Source of the DNA: Streptomyces sp. QL37
GTDB lineage: Bacteria > Actinomycetota > Actinomycetes > Streptomycetales > Streptomycetaceae
NCBI RefSeq assembly: GCF_002941025.1
Contig: NZ_PTJS01000001.1
Coordinates: 1 to 64,000 of the forward strand
DNA: 64,000 nt
Direction: 5' to 3'
Shown: one piece after another, positions 8,576 through 16,735 of the stretch
Position numbering within the stretch: the first letter of the stretch is position 1
Layout: each line of letters starts with the position of its first letter
Program-made: the position numbers and the translations under genes
Notes under the pieces: generated by a model
Seen by the model: only the letters and a program-made list of their open reading frames with translations
Told to the model about the DNA's origin: nothing
Databases searched by the model: none

Positions 8576-8586
8576 GTGTGTCCCCC

Positions 8587-9519
8587 TCATGCGGCCGGTG
8601 CCTCCTCGTCCGCGTCCCTGTCCGTGCCGCCGGTGACGTCCGTGCCGTCGGCCTCTCGGTGCACCATGTGCAGGTAGGTGTCCTCCAGCGTCGGGCGGCG
8701 GACCTCCAGGTCGGCGATCGGGCCGTCCGCGTGCCGGTGGAGTTCCCAGACCAGATGTGAGGGGTCCTCCGTGCGTTCGCGGCGAGGCGTCCCGTCGTCG
8801 GCCGTCCAGCGGACCTCGGCCTGCGCGGCGGCTCGCAGGGCCAGTTCCGCGGGTGTGCCACAGGCCCGGATCCGGCCGCCGACCAGCATGGCGATCCGGT
8901 CGGCGAGGCGCTCGGCCTCCGCCAGGTCGTGGGTGGTGAGCAGGACGGTGACGCCCTCGTCGCGGGCCAGCTGTTCGACCAGGACGTGGAAGTCGTGCCG
9001 TGCCTGAGGGTCGAAGCCGGTGGTCGGCTCGTCCAGGAAGAGGAGTTCGGGGCGGCCGACAATGCCGAGTGCGACGTCGAGGCGCCGGCGCTGGCCGCCG
9101 GACAGCCGGTCCACGCGCCGGCCGGCCTGGTCGGTGAGGCCGACCAGAGCCAGCAGTTCGGCCGGGTCGCGCGGGTCGGGGTAATAGGTCGCGAAGTGGG
9201 TCAGCAGCTCGGCGACCCGCCAGCGGCGGTGGTCGCGCCAGGACTGCAGGACCAGGCCGATCCGGGCTCGCCACGCGTCGCCGCCCCGCTCGGGATCCAT
9301 GGCGAGGACGCTCACCTCCCCGCCGGAACGCTGCCGGAAACCTTCCAGGATCTCGACGGTGGTGGTCTTTCCCGCGCCGTTGGGTCCGAGCAGCGCGAAG
9401 ACCTCGCCGCGGTGGATGTCCAGATCGACACCACGCAGGACGTCGACGTCGCCGTACGCCATGGCCAGATCGCGTACCTGGATGACGGGCTGGACGCCGG
9501 TGCGTCCGGACGTCGTCAC
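8587..9519 (-). CDS. ABC transporter ATP-binding protein
   Basis: 310 residues. Walker A LLGPNGAGKTTT (about residues 43-54), Q-loop LVLQSW, signature LSGGQRRRLDVALGI (about 139-153), Walker B ELLFLDEPTTGFDP and the switch His in LTTHDLAEAERL. The C-terminal 80 residues (VRWTADDG... LEVRRPTLEDTYLHM) are the extension usual in drug/antibiotic exporters of the DrrA/CcmA type. It powers export with the permease encoded just downstream. Its ATG overlaps the stop of the winged-helix regulator gene (9516-9519), so translation is coupled. Confidence 0.9.
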   Translation of the reverse strand: MTTSGRTGVQPVIQVRDLAMAYGDVDVLRGVDLDIHRGEVFALLGPNGAGKTTTVEILEGFRQRSGGEVSVLAMDPERGGDAWRARIGLVLQSWRDHRRWRVAELLTHFATYYPDPRDPAELLALVGLTDQAGRRVDRLSGGQRRRLDVALGIVGRPELLFLDEPTTGFDPQARHDFHVLVEQLARDEGVTVLLTTHDLAEAERLADRIAMLVGGRIRACGTPAELALRAAAQAEVRWTADDGTPRRERTEDPSHLVWELHRHADGPIADLEVRRPTLEDTYLHMVHREADGTDVTGGTDRDADEEAPAA

Positions 9520-9860
9520 CGGCCCGCCTCCGCGCGGGGCTGCTGCTGCGCCGCCCCGGTCGCGGGTCCGGCGCTGTCGACGATGGCCCGGAGTGCCGCC
9601 ACATGTCCCTCGAAGGCTGAGCGACCGCGGTCCGTCAGCCGTACCTTCGTGCGGCGGTTACGGCCTCCGCCCTCCTTCCGGAGCTCCAGGTATCCGGCCC
9701 CCACCAAAGTGTGCAGTTGCTTGGAGAGCGCGGAGTCGCTGAGCGAGAGGCTGTCGCGGATGAACGCGAAGTCCGCGTACTCGGTCGCGGCGAGCAGCGC
9801 GACCACCGACAGCCGGGTGGCGGGGTGGATCAGCTCGTCGAAGCCGTCGGGTGTGCTCAT
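9516..9860 (-). CDS. Winged-helix transcriptional regulator (MarR/ArsR-like, HTH_27 type)
   Basis: 114 residues, essentially one winged helix. LIHPATRLSVVALLAATEYADFAFIRDSLSLSDSALSKQLHTLVGAGYLEL contains helix-turn-helix residues about 30-60, and the wing is EGGGRNRRTKVRLTDRGRSAF. This compact class usually acts as a local repressor of a membrane protein or exporter operon. It lies inside the operon, overlapping both neighbours by 4 bp (9857-9860 and 9516-9519). The palindromic site over the operon promoter (10394-10432) is the obvious candidate operator, giving negative autoregulation of the exporter. Confidence 0.85.
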   Translation of the reverse strand: MSTPDGFDELIHPATRLSVVALLAATEYADFAFIRDSLSLSDSALSKQLHTLVGAGYLELRKEGGGRNRRTKVRLTDRGRSAFEGHVAALRAIVDSAGPATGAAQQQPRAEAGR

Positions 9861-10369
9861 CGGCCCGCCCCCTGGTCGGCCGCCGGTTCGCCGCCGCTCC
9901 GCACCGAGTCGGCCGCCCAGCGGTTGGCGGGACCGAGGGACAGCAGGTACACGGCCACTGCGGCTGTGGCCTGGACGAGGCCGGCGTGGACCGGGTCCAG
10001 TGGCTCGGTCAGGTGGGCCGACAGCACGATCGTCCCGCCGACCAGCACCGCTGTCCCACCGAACGCGGCCCACATACGCCCGGGGCAGCGAGTGTGGTGC
10101 AGTTGCATGCGGCTCCTGCGGCTGCTCATCACGATCAGCACACCCAACAGGCCGACGTAGGAGGCCACGAACAGCCCGACACCCCACTGGGGCGGGTCCA
10201 TGCCGACGCCGGCGAGGAACACCCACATGAGCGCGGCCGTGCCGTAGGTCATGCCGCGCCCGCCGGACGCGGAGCGCTCGAATTCGTCGTACACCCGCTC
10301 CTGCGGCACTCGGATGCGCTGGAGATCCTTCCATGCCTGTTCGGCATCCACCGGCATGCTCACGCTCAT
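9857..10369 (-). CDS. Small integral membrane protein, first gene of the exporter operon
   Basis: 170 residues with a cytoplasmic N-terminus of about 45 residues and four predicted spans (TYGTAALMWVFLAGVGM; GVGLFVASYVGLLGVLIVMSS; AFGGTAVLVGGTIVLSAHL; LVQATAAVAVYLLSL). No catalytic motif; of the type commonly found in front of a winged-helix regulator in Streptomyces. Ribosome site GGAAGGG precedes ATG 10367-10369. Its promoter is overlapped by a strong palindrome. It may sense the transported compound or be part of the exporter, which is inference only. Confidence 0.75.
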   Translation of the reverse strand: MSVSMPVDAEQAWKDLQRIRVPQERVYDEFERSASGGRGMTYGTAALMWVFLAGVGMDPPQWGVGLFVASYVGLLGVLIVMSSRRSRMQLHHTRCPGRMWAAFGGTAVLVGGTIVLSAHLTEPLDPVHAGLVQATAAVAVYLLSLGPANRWAADSVRSGGEPAADQGAGR

Positions 10370-10702
10370 CGCCCTTCCGCCCCCGATTACTTTCCTACAA
10401 GGAAAGTTACTCTTGGCTTTCCTTGTAGGCAAGTCGGAGGTTCGTCGGCATGGGGAGGCGGGGGCCACGACGGTCAGCCGCCCCCGCGGCACGAAGCACA
10501 CCTGCGGATACCCGCGCCTAGAACTGCCTCATGAGCACATTTCTAGCGAACCGATACGCCAGCAGGCCTGCCGCACGAAGCGCTGACGGGGCTGATGGCC
10601 GGCCAACTGCGGGCTGAGGGCGGTCGCCCCGGCCTCAGCTCCGGCGGCGCGTGTGGAGCTCGGGAGCCGAGGGTCCCGATCCTGCTGGTGGCCGGCTGGT
10701 CG
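10370..10702. other. Promoter region of the exporter operon plus non-coding sequence
   Basis: The left third holds the operator/promoter described separately. From 10435 to 10702 nothing is recognisable beyond a weak 6-bp stem (TCGGGA 10660-10665, TCCCGA 10674-10679) just past the stop of the following minus-strand esterase gene, which could assist termination. Confidence 0.35.
10389..10432 (-). promoter_or_regulatory. Sigma-70-like promoter overlapped by palindromic operator of the exporter operon
   Basis: Read on the minus strand, -35 TTGCCT (10427-10432) and -10 TAACTT (10404-10409) are separated by 17 bp. A perfect 13-bp inverted repeat, CCTACAAGGAAAG (10394-10406) and CTTTCCTTGTAGG (10417-10429), covers both boxes. 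A second, internal palindrome ACTTTCC-N5-GGAAAGT spans 10389-10407. A dimeric winged-helix protein bound here would block RNA polymerase, and the third gene of the operon encodes such a protein. Confidence 0.7.
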
Positions 10703-11965
10703 TCACGCTTCCTTGAGCCGGGTCACGATCCATTCCCCGAGTTCCCGGGTCATGGTGGTGTGGCCTTCGTTGGTGCTGGCGCAGAAATGGTCGTGGAGGT
10801 CGCTGCGCTCGGGGTCGATCTTGGCGTAGAGGGCGTCGTGATCGTTGATGTCGTCGATCGCGACGGCGCTGATGGTGGGGACGAAGGTGGAGGCGTTGTG
10901 CGCGAGTTCCGCCTCGGTCCTGTTGACGCGGCCGGCCAGCATGGCGGCGATGCCGAAGCTTGCGGCGTCGCCGAGGGCGGGGGCCTCGGGGAAGAGGCCT
11001 CCGGGGGCGCCGTCGAGTTCGGGGAAGCCGGTGGTGCGGATCTCCGTCGGTTCCTGGCCGGGCTTGTCCATCCGGGCGACGGTCTGCGAGCCCCTGGCCT
11101 GGGTGTCGAGCCGGCTGATGAGCTCGGGCCCGTAGGAGGCCAGCGCGGTGGTGGCGGCGGGGATGCTGTTCCCGGCGCCGGTGCCGGTGCCGTTGGCGAC
11201 CCCGAGCAGACGCGGGATCTGGGGCCAGCTCCCCATCCTCTCCAGCGCCTCCAGGAAGTCGGTCCGGTCCTGGTGCTGGCCGGCGGAGACATCGACAGTG
11301 GTCCCGGTGGCGGTGTCGAGGTGCCAGCGCAGCATCTGGCGTGCGGCGGGGCTGTTGACCAGGTCGGAGAAGGAGTTGTAGAGCGGCGTGAGAGGGCCTC
11401 CCCAGTGTTCCTTCACGTAGTGGGCGAGGGCCTGGACTCCCAGGGGAAGCCACGCGCCGCGGTGGGGGGTGTCGTAGGAGAGGTAGGTGCCGGTCTCGTG
11501 CTGCTCATGCCGGCGTTCCATCTTGGCCAGGGCGTAGCGGGTGACCAGTCCTCCCATACTGAAGCCGCCCACCGTGAGCGGGGCGTTGCCCTCTCGGTCG
11601 GCGATCGTCCTCCTGATGCATTCGATCGCGAGTTCGGCGTTGCCGAGGACGGACGCGGTGCGGTCGGCGAAGCCCAGCAGGATGACGTCGAAGCCTGCCT
11701 CGCGCAGAGTGGAGATGAACGGGTAGTCCCCGTTCTCCAGGCCGTCGTAAAGGGTGTCGACGTCGGTTGCTCCCGGGGCGAAGCCGTCGGCGAGGATCAC
11801 CGGCCGCTCCACGTTCGTCCGGCCGGCTGAACCGTGGAAGATCCAGGCGGTCCCGCTGGTGATCCTGTTGCCGAGCTCCCACGTGGTGTCCCAGGGTGCA
11901 GGTTGCGCGGCTGCGGGCGCAGCGCCTTCGGGAGTGCCCCAGATGTTGACGACAGGCTTGGACAT
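10703..11965 (-). CDS. Alpha/beta-hydrolase (lipase/esterase-like)
   Basis: 420 residues. The nucleophile elbow is GFSMGGL at residues 134-140 (Ser136), preceded by an oxyanion segment ILADGFAPGATDVDTLYDGL and followed by YLSYDTPHRGAWLPLGVQAL, a pattern typical of large lipases and acyltransferases that act on hydrophobic esters. The C-terminal ADDINDHDALYAKIDPERSDLHDH-like region could supply the catalytic His. No signal peptide is visible, so it is probably cytoplasmic, or secreted non-classically. ATG 11963-11965 has AAGGAGA about 10 nt upstream. Transcribed alone; substrate unknown. Confidence 0.65.
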   Translation of the reverse strand: MSKPVVNIWGTPEGAAPAAAQPAPWDTTWELGNRITSGTAWIFHGSAGRTNVERPVILADGFAPGATDVDTLYDGLENGDYPFISTLREAGFDVILLGFADRTASVLGNAELAIECIRRTIADREGNAPLTVGGFSMGGLVTRYALAKMERRHEQHETGTYLSYDTPHRGAWLPLGVQALAHYVKEHWGGPLTPLYNSFSDLVNSPAARQMLRWHLDTATGTTVDVSAGQHQDRTDFLEALERMGSWPQIPRLLGVANGTGTGAGNSIPAATTALASYGPELISRLDTQARGSQTVARMDKPGQEPTEIRTTGFPELDGAPGGLFPEAPALGDAASFGIAAMLAGRVNRTEAELAHNASTFVPTISAVAIDDINDHDALYAKIDPERSDLHDHFCASTNEGHTTMTRELGEWIVTRLKEA

Positions 11966-12309
11966 GTTTTGACGTCTCCTTCGTGTCGCGGTGATATGCC
12001 GAGCCGTCATCGTTTCGGTGTGTGCATCGCCGTCCCGTACCGATCCGGATAGATCACTCTCCTGAGGACGAAATAGTGATCTTCGGCCCCGTCCTCGCGC
12101 CCCCTCGCGTGCGCGGGCGCGCTCCGGCGCCGGAGAGAACGGCCGGGTCTCGCCCCGTTGCCCTACGCCGCCCCACGCCCACGCGGACAGCCCTTTACGA
12201 GCCCGCGGCTCGCGTGAAGCAGGCAGGCTGTGAGAGGGCGTCCGTAGCGCACGCTCCTTCACGCAGACCATCAGCGGGCCCCTGGGATGAGCTGACAGCC
12301 GGCCGGGAC
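11966..12309. other. Intergenic, no gene seen
   Basis: Contains a very GC-rich block near 12090-12150 with nested CGCGC/GCGCG repeats that could fold into hairpins, but no recognisable coding frame or RNA gene. Confidence 0.35.
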
Positions 12310-12960
12310 TCAGCCCGTGCCAGCCGCTGATGTGCTGCTCGGCGCGCTCTGGACGGTGGAGTCGAGCGGGTTGGATGCCATTCTTTCGGCCAGTCCCGAT
12401 CGCACCGCACCGGCCGCGGAACTGCCGGGTTTGCGAGCGGCCTGGGCCTGGAAGCACGCCAGGAACCGCTCGGTGAGGTCGAGCCTGGGGTAGCGTTCCA
12501 GCACCTCGGCCCGGAAGGCGGCCGAGTAGTCGTCCGCGTCCTTGCCGACGACTTCGGTCGCGGTGGCGCGGGCCAGCAGGTGCCCCTCGGGATCAGTGGA
12601 GGCCTCCACCCGCGGCCGCATATGGCGGGCGATCACGTCCGAGAGGCGTGCGCGGCGCCTGGCCGGCCATCCGGCGCCCGCTGCGAAGACCTGGGCGACG
12701 TGGCCACCTGCCTCCTCGAACGCAACAGTGTGGCTGTCGAAGACCGGCACCAACCCGATGTCGTGGAACAGAGCAGCGACGTAGAGGAGTTCCGCGTCGA
12801 AGGGAATGCTTCCTGCCACGCCGCCTGCGGCCGCCCACACGTACGCACGCAGGGAATGGTTGAGCAGCGCGGGGGAATGGTAGGCGGTCGCCACCTCCAG
12901 GGCGGCGGCCGACGTCATGCTGTCGGGCACGGGAAGTGCGTCGAGCGACATGCGGGTCAC
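12310..12960 (-). CDS. HD-domain phosphohydrolase-like protein (cyanamide hydratase-like)
   Basis: 216 residues. An HD metal-binding domain: His in ALLNHSLRAYVWA (about residue 35), the HD pair in AALFHDIGLVPVFD (66-67), His in FEEAGGHVAQVF (about 87) and IARHMRP. The combination HSLRxYxW + LFHDIGL is that of cyanamide-hydratase/diguanylate-type HD proteins of unknown metabolite. Its GTG start at 12958-12960 overlaps the stop of the upstream oxidoreductase as GTGA, so the two are translationally coupled and probably serve one pathway. The C-terminal 30 residues are Ala/Ser-rich and probably unstructured. Confidence 0.75.
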   Translation of the reverse strand: MTRMSLDALPVPDSMTSAAALEVATAYHSPALLNHSLRAYVWAAAGGVAGSIPFDAELLYVAALFHDIGLVPVFDSHTVAFEEAGGHVAQVFAAGAGWPARRRARLSDVIARHMRPRVEASTDPEGHLLARATATEVVGKDADDYSAAFRAEVLERYPRLDLTERFLACFQAQAARKPGSSAAGAVRSGLAERMASNPLDSTVQSAPSSTSAAGTG

Positions 12961-13901
12961 TGTCGGCCTGCCTCTGTGGCGCTGTCCGACACGATGCGGA
13001 TAATCGTCCTACCGGCCCTGCCGCGGCCGGGCGCGAAGGCCGCGGGCGTTTCGGCGAGCGGACACACTTCCCCGACGATCGGTTTGAGCCTTCCGTCCCT
13101 CACCCGCTGCACGATGTCGGCGAGTCCGACCCGGTCAGCTTCGACGACGAAGAAGACGGCCCGCCCGTCCCGGGGCTTGACCCTCGGTGGTTCCGCGATG
13201 GTGACCAGAGTGCCTCCGGCGCGCACCAGTGCGGCGGAACGGTCGAGGATCTCACCACCGATGACGTCGAACACGACGTCGACCTCTCCGGATTCCGCCA
13301 ACCGGTCCGCCTGGAGGTCCAGAAATTCGTCGGCGCCCAAGCCGAGAGCGGTGTCCCGATCGGCGGACCGGCCGGTGGCGATCACCCGCGCCCCCACCTC
13401 GCGTGCGAGTTGGACCGCGACCGACCCGACACTGCCTGCGGCGCCGTGGATCAGGACTGTCTGCCCCGCCGTGAGCCGTCCGTGGTCGAACAGCCCCTGC
13501 CAGGCGGTCAGCCCCGAGACGGGCAGAGCGGCGGCCACCGTGTAGTCGACGTCCGCCGGAAGCGGGGCGAGGTTGCGGGCCTCCACCGCGGCGTACTCGG
13601 CCAGGGATCCGTCACGCGTCCAGTCGGCCATACCGAAGACCCGCTGGCCGACAGTAAGGCCGGTTGTGCCGTACCCGAGCTCGACGACCACCCCCGACAG
13701 CTCGTGCCCGGGCACGCTCGGCGTCCGGTCCCGGCCCGCTCGGTCGGTCCACGTTCCGGGCCAGTCGAGTTCCCCGCGAGTGAAGCCAGCTGCATGCACC
13801 CGCACGATGACGTCGTTCTCAGCAGCGTGGGGGTAGGGCAGTTCCGTCAGAGCGAGTCCGCCGACACCGGCATCACGGTTGCGGACGGTGATGGCTTGCA
13901 T
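12957..13901 (-). CDS. NADP-dependent zinc-less MDR oxidoreductase (quinone oxidoreductase family)
   Basis: 314 residues. A GroES-like N-terminal domain (VIVRVHAAGFTRGELDWPGTW; PGHELSGVVVELG) and a Rossmann NADP domain (VLIHGAAGSVGSVAVQLAREVGARVIATGRSA, with the GxGxxG-like AAGSVGS). There are no structural-zinc cysteines, as expected of the QOR/crotonyl-CoA-type branch. It reduces alpha,beta-unsaturated carbonyls or quinones in the cytoplasm. ATG 13899-13901 has an AGAGGA ribosome site 8 nt upstream, which decides against the ATG 9 nt further out. First gene of a two-gene unit with the HD protein. Confidence 0.85.
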   Translation of the reverse strand: MQAITVRNRDAGVGGLALTELPYPHAAENDVIVRVHAAGFTRGELDWPGTWTDRAGRDRTPSVPGHELSGVVVELGYGTTGLTVGQRVFGMADWTRDGSLAEYAAVEARNLAPLPADVDYTVAAALPVSGLTAWQGLFDHGRLTAGQTVLIHGAAGSVGSVAVQLAREVGARVIATGRSADRDTALGLGADEFLDLQADRLAESGEVDVVFDVIGGEILDRSAALVRAGGTLVTIAEPPRVKPRDGRAVFFVVEADRVGLADIVQRVRDGRLKPIVGEVCPLAETPAAFAPGRGRAGRTIIRIVSDSATEAGRQ

Positions 13902-14603
13902 AGAGATCATCCTCTGAGGAGCGGAGTAGCGGCGATGGATCAGACAGATGCCCGCTTGGGGCGGCATGGCACGCGATGCATCGTGATCTCGACCGTATGC
14001 GCCATCCGCTGCCTCCGTGTGGGCCACTTCCCAGGCAATGGGATGAGCCACTTTCGTGTCGTCGGCAGTGGTGGAAACGCCGCATCGCTTCCGGGGGGCT
14101 GACCGCCCGCCGCGCCCCGGACCACCAGGCTGAGGCGGTGGTGCGTCTTTTCGGCAACACCGCGACGAGGCAGCGCTCGCGGCCGAGGTCTTGCGTACTG
14201 CTCACGGCGTTTCGCGGTCCCTTCCGAGGCCGGCGACGTCCCCGGGCCGGGCCGGGTTCCAGAGGGGTGGTCTCCCCCACCGGCCGTAGACGGCCGGTGC
14301 TGTCGTAGCGGCACAGCAGGTCAAGGGCCGCGCTCACGCCACGGCGCGAGTTGTCGTCGTCGGCGTCACAGGGACGCTGCACGCCCTTGCTGATGGGCCT
14401 CTACGACGGGGCAGGGCATCAGCGTCCTGCCGCCCGCCCCCTCTGTCACCGAACTGACTCCAGCCGATCCGCGGCCGTACGGGAAGGAGAGCGGCCCCCT
14501 CCGCTGAGCACGAGGCCCGCCACGGTCGGCAGGTGTGCGGCAGCCGGCAGTCGTGCGTGGCGACGGACGCGGCGGGCCAGGCCCTGCAATCGTGAGTGCG
14601 GTG
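13902..14603. other. Intergenic/decayed region
   Basis: 700 bp in which I can support no gene; frames are long only because of GC bias and show Arg/Pro-rich random composition. It leads into the gene remnants at 14604-15031. Confidence 0.4.
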
Positions 14604-14786
14604 TCAGCCGGCGATGCGGATGACGATCTTGCCGAAGGCGCCGCGGACGAGGTGCTCGTACGCCTTGATCGCGTCTTCGAAGGAGTAGACGGTGTCGATG
14701 ACCAGCTCCAGGAGATTGCCGTCGTCGTCATGGAAGTCGATCTGCCGGCCCGCCGTGTGTTTCTCTCCGGGCCGGAGAGCGGCCGG
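14604..14786 (-). pseudogene. Chimeric remnant: glyoxalase C-terminus joined to zinc-dehydrogenase C-terminus
   Basis: In a single frame, residues encoded by about 14786-14703 (GEKHTAGRQIDFHDDDGNLL) match the last strand of glyoxalase/bleomycin-resistance proteins, whose usual pattern is IDFHDPDGNLLEL. It continues without a stop into DTVYSFEDAIKAYEHLVRG and FGKIVIRIAG (14702-14604), the last helix and strand of medium-chain dehydrogenases. No start or upstream domain of either protein is present. The simplest reading is a deletion that fused the 3' ends of two neighbouring genes. Confidence 0.5.
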
Positions 14787-14837
14787 CACGCGGGTGTCGT
14801 GCTGCCTGCGTGACGGCGTCGTATCCGAATCGGTGGG

Positions 14838-15031
14838 GTGCGCATGGGGCGGGGGGGGGATCCAACGGATGCTGAGTGGGCACGGCTGCGGCCGTTCCTG
14901 CGGGGCGGTAACGGGTGTTGGGGCAGGTGGCGGGATCTCCGGCAGGTGCTCGACGGGATTCTGCATCGGGTACGGACCGGGGTGCAGTGGTGTGATCTGC
15001 CCGAGGGGTTCGGGCCGCGGAAGACCGTCCT
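14838..15031 (+). mobile_element. IS5-family transposase N-terminal fragment
   Basis: The frame from GTG 14838 encodes DPTDAEWARLRPFLRGG, then GRWRDLRQVLDGILHRVRTG and VQWCDLPEGFGPRKTV. This is the DUF4096 N-terminal part of IS5-type transposases (TDAEW, W-R-x-HRQV-like, RTGxQWxDLP and FGPxKTV motifs). Homology ends at about 15031, before the catalytic DDE domain, and no terminal inverted repeats could be identified. It is a dead relic lying beside the chimeric remnant, and could mark the event that scrambled this region. Confidence 0.7.
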
Positions 15032-15238
15032 GAGCGCCACCGTCAGTGGTCGTCCGGCGGGACCGGCGAACGTCCGCTCCAGCCGGACACGCCGAAGGCA
15101 GGCTCTGAGCTCTCAGCGCCGGCCGGGGCTGTCGCACACTGAAGTTGCTCGTCATGCGGCACAACGACCACTCTTGCTCTCGACGGCAACGCGGCCGTGA
15201 CAGTCGAAGAAGAAGACCGATCAACCCAGGAGTCCTGC

Positions 15239-15403
15239 ATGATCGAGACCGACCGCCCCAGGGAGGTCGCCCACGCAGAGCCGGGCTACCTGTGGGGCGA
15301 CCTGCACGAGGGCCGCCGGAACGCCATCCGGGACCGGTGGTCCGTCCAGTGCGATGGCAAGGAGCTCATGCTCATGCGCAACGCCTCAAGGAGCTCCGTG
15401 TGA
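15239..15403 (+). CDS. Small hypothetical protein, first gene of the DUF6221 operon
   Basis: 54 residues (MIETDRPREVAHAEPGYLWG... ending MLMRNASRSSV). A good ribosome site (AGGAG, 7 nt before ATG) and a GTGA overlap with the next gene support it as real. Not recognised; the composition is soluble, charged and without a membrane segment. It could be a small DNA- or protein-binding partner of the DUF6221 proteins. Confidence 0.55.
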   Translation: MIETDRPREVAHAEPGYLWGDLHEGRRNAIRDRWSVQCDGKELMLMRNASRSSV

Positions 15404-15726
15404 CCGCCGACCTGGTGGCTTTTATCCGGGCTCGTTTCAACGAGGAGTTGGAGAAGGCCCGCTTCGCCGCCAAAGTGGTGGTCACGCAGCCCGAACGCTT
15501 CGGCGTCGAGCCCGAGGACGCCGCCAAGCACGCCCGTTTCTCCATCGCCGCCGCTGAGGCGCACCTCGCGTTGCTTGACGACACCGTGGTGCCGTATCTG
15601 GGAACGGCGGGGCGGGGCGGCCGGAACGCCGAATTCCAGCTTCGGCTGCTTGCCGCGCCGTACGTGGAGCACCGGGACTACCCGCACGAGCAGGAACCCG
15701 CCAACCAGCCCGGGAGCCAGGCATGA
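15400..15726 (+). CDS. DUF6221 family protein
   Basis: 108 residues starting at GTG 15400, which overlaps the previous stop (GTGA) and has AAGGAG 5 nt upstream. VTADLVAFIRARFNEELEKARFAA at the N-terminus and RLLAAPYVEHRDY near the C-terminus match the DUF6221 pattern (DLVAFLRARLDEDE... LLALPYADHPDY). These proteins are confined to actinobacteria, are often found in phage-like or accessory regions, and have no known function. The predicted structure is mostly helical. Coupled to a second DUF6221 gene downstream. Confidence 0.75.
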   Translation: MTADLVAFIRARFNEELEKARFAAKVVVTQPERFGVEPEDAAKHARFSIAAAEAHLALLDDTVVPYLGTAGRGGRNAEFQLRLLAAPYVEHRDYPHEQEPANQPGSQA

Positions 15727-16145
15727 CGGCCGGCCTGGTGGCCTTCCTCCAGGCCCGTCTCGACGAGCAGGAGGCAGCCGCTGTTGCCGCCGGCGGCACG
15801 AGTGAGGGCTGGCAGGCGTTGGGGACGGGTGTCTACTCGGTGGCCTCTCTGGACGACGACGTCCCGCCTCTGATCACTACCGGCCCGGAGGTCGGCGGGT
15901 CCGACGAGGACGCCGCCCGCGCCGAGCACATCGCCTTGCACGGACCGGCACAGGTGTTGCGTGACATTGAGGCGACACGGGGCCTGCTGAAGCAGTGCAA
16001 GGCGCCCGAGACGAGTGAAGAGCCTTCGGACGCGTGCGATCCCTCCACGGCCGGCATGCAACGCATGGCCGTCGAGATGGCGGTGCGGCACCTGGCGCAG
16101 GCTCACGCCGGCCACCCGGACTATCAGCCCGAGTGGCGCCCATAG
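15723..16145 (+). CDS. DUF6221 family protein
   Basis: 140 residues. The N-terminus MTAGLVAFLQARLDEQEAAA and the C-terminus AVRHLAQAHAGHPDYQPEWRP are the two conserved ends of DUF6221; the central GPAQVLRDIEATRGLLKQC is the usual helix (VLREIEAKRAIL). The start overlaps the previous stop as ATGA. The pair looks like a tandem duplication that diverged: the first copy has lost the central Trp-rich part and carries a shorter C-terminus. Function unknown. Confidence 0.8.
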   Translation: MTAGLVAFLQARLDEQEAAAVAAGGTSEGWQALGTGVYSVASLDDDVPPLITTGPEVGGSDEDAARAEHIALHGPAQVLRDIEATRGLLKQCKAPETSEEPSDACDPSTAGMQRMAVEMAVRHLAQAHAGHPDYQPEWRP

Positions 16146-16735
16146 GCACACGCGCCGGGGCCCCCTGTCCGACTGGCCACGGGGGTCGTTCTCGCTGGTC
16201 GATCAGTTGCGGCGCCGGCACCTCCAGCCGACCAGGGACCTGATTCAGAGGACGGTCGGATCGGCTGAGGAGGCCGCGCTCTGCGGCCCTGTGATCGAGC
16301 AGGCCAGGGCCCGGACTTTCCGGCTCACCTGCCTCGCCGGCCTCACGGGGCGCTGCGCTGTCAGCGTTCCCGTCCGCAGCCGCACCGCCCCCGTGGGCCT
16401 GTGCCTGGTGGGCCCGCGCGGAAGCGGCCGTCATCTTCTTGGCCTCGCGGTCCGCGTAGCGGCGGCCGGGGGGTGAGCGTCCATGCCTGCGGGCGCCGAC
16501 CCCCCAGGTCCCAGGCGCGGCGAAGGGCCGGGCGGGGGCGTCGGTGCCGCCGCACGACCGGTCCCATGATCCCACATTCTGGACAATACCCAACCGATCC
16601 GTGAGATGCATGAGATCGTCAAGGCGCCCGCAGCGGTCACGAGGCCTTGCCACGAGGGGGACCTGCGCAGCCGTGCGGGACCGTCGGCCCTCCAAGTCGA
16701 CGGCCGCACTCCGCCCTCGTGGGAAAGTCCCAGAG
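16146..16735. other. Intergenic, no gene seen
   Basis: No recognisable coding frame, RNA gene or repeat. Ends in the leader of the MHS-family transporter gene. Confidence 0.4.

Noticed and set aside
7715..9604. Single 629-codon minus-strand frame covering ATPase and permease region
   Set aside because: Its first half is a shadow of the ABC ATPase in a different frame; the permease starts at 8575 and the ATPase is a separate gene.
14838..16145. Integrated prophage or complete insertion sequence
   Set aside because: Only a transposase N-terminal fragment and DUF6221 genes are present; no integrase, terminase, capsid genes or paired terminal repeats.
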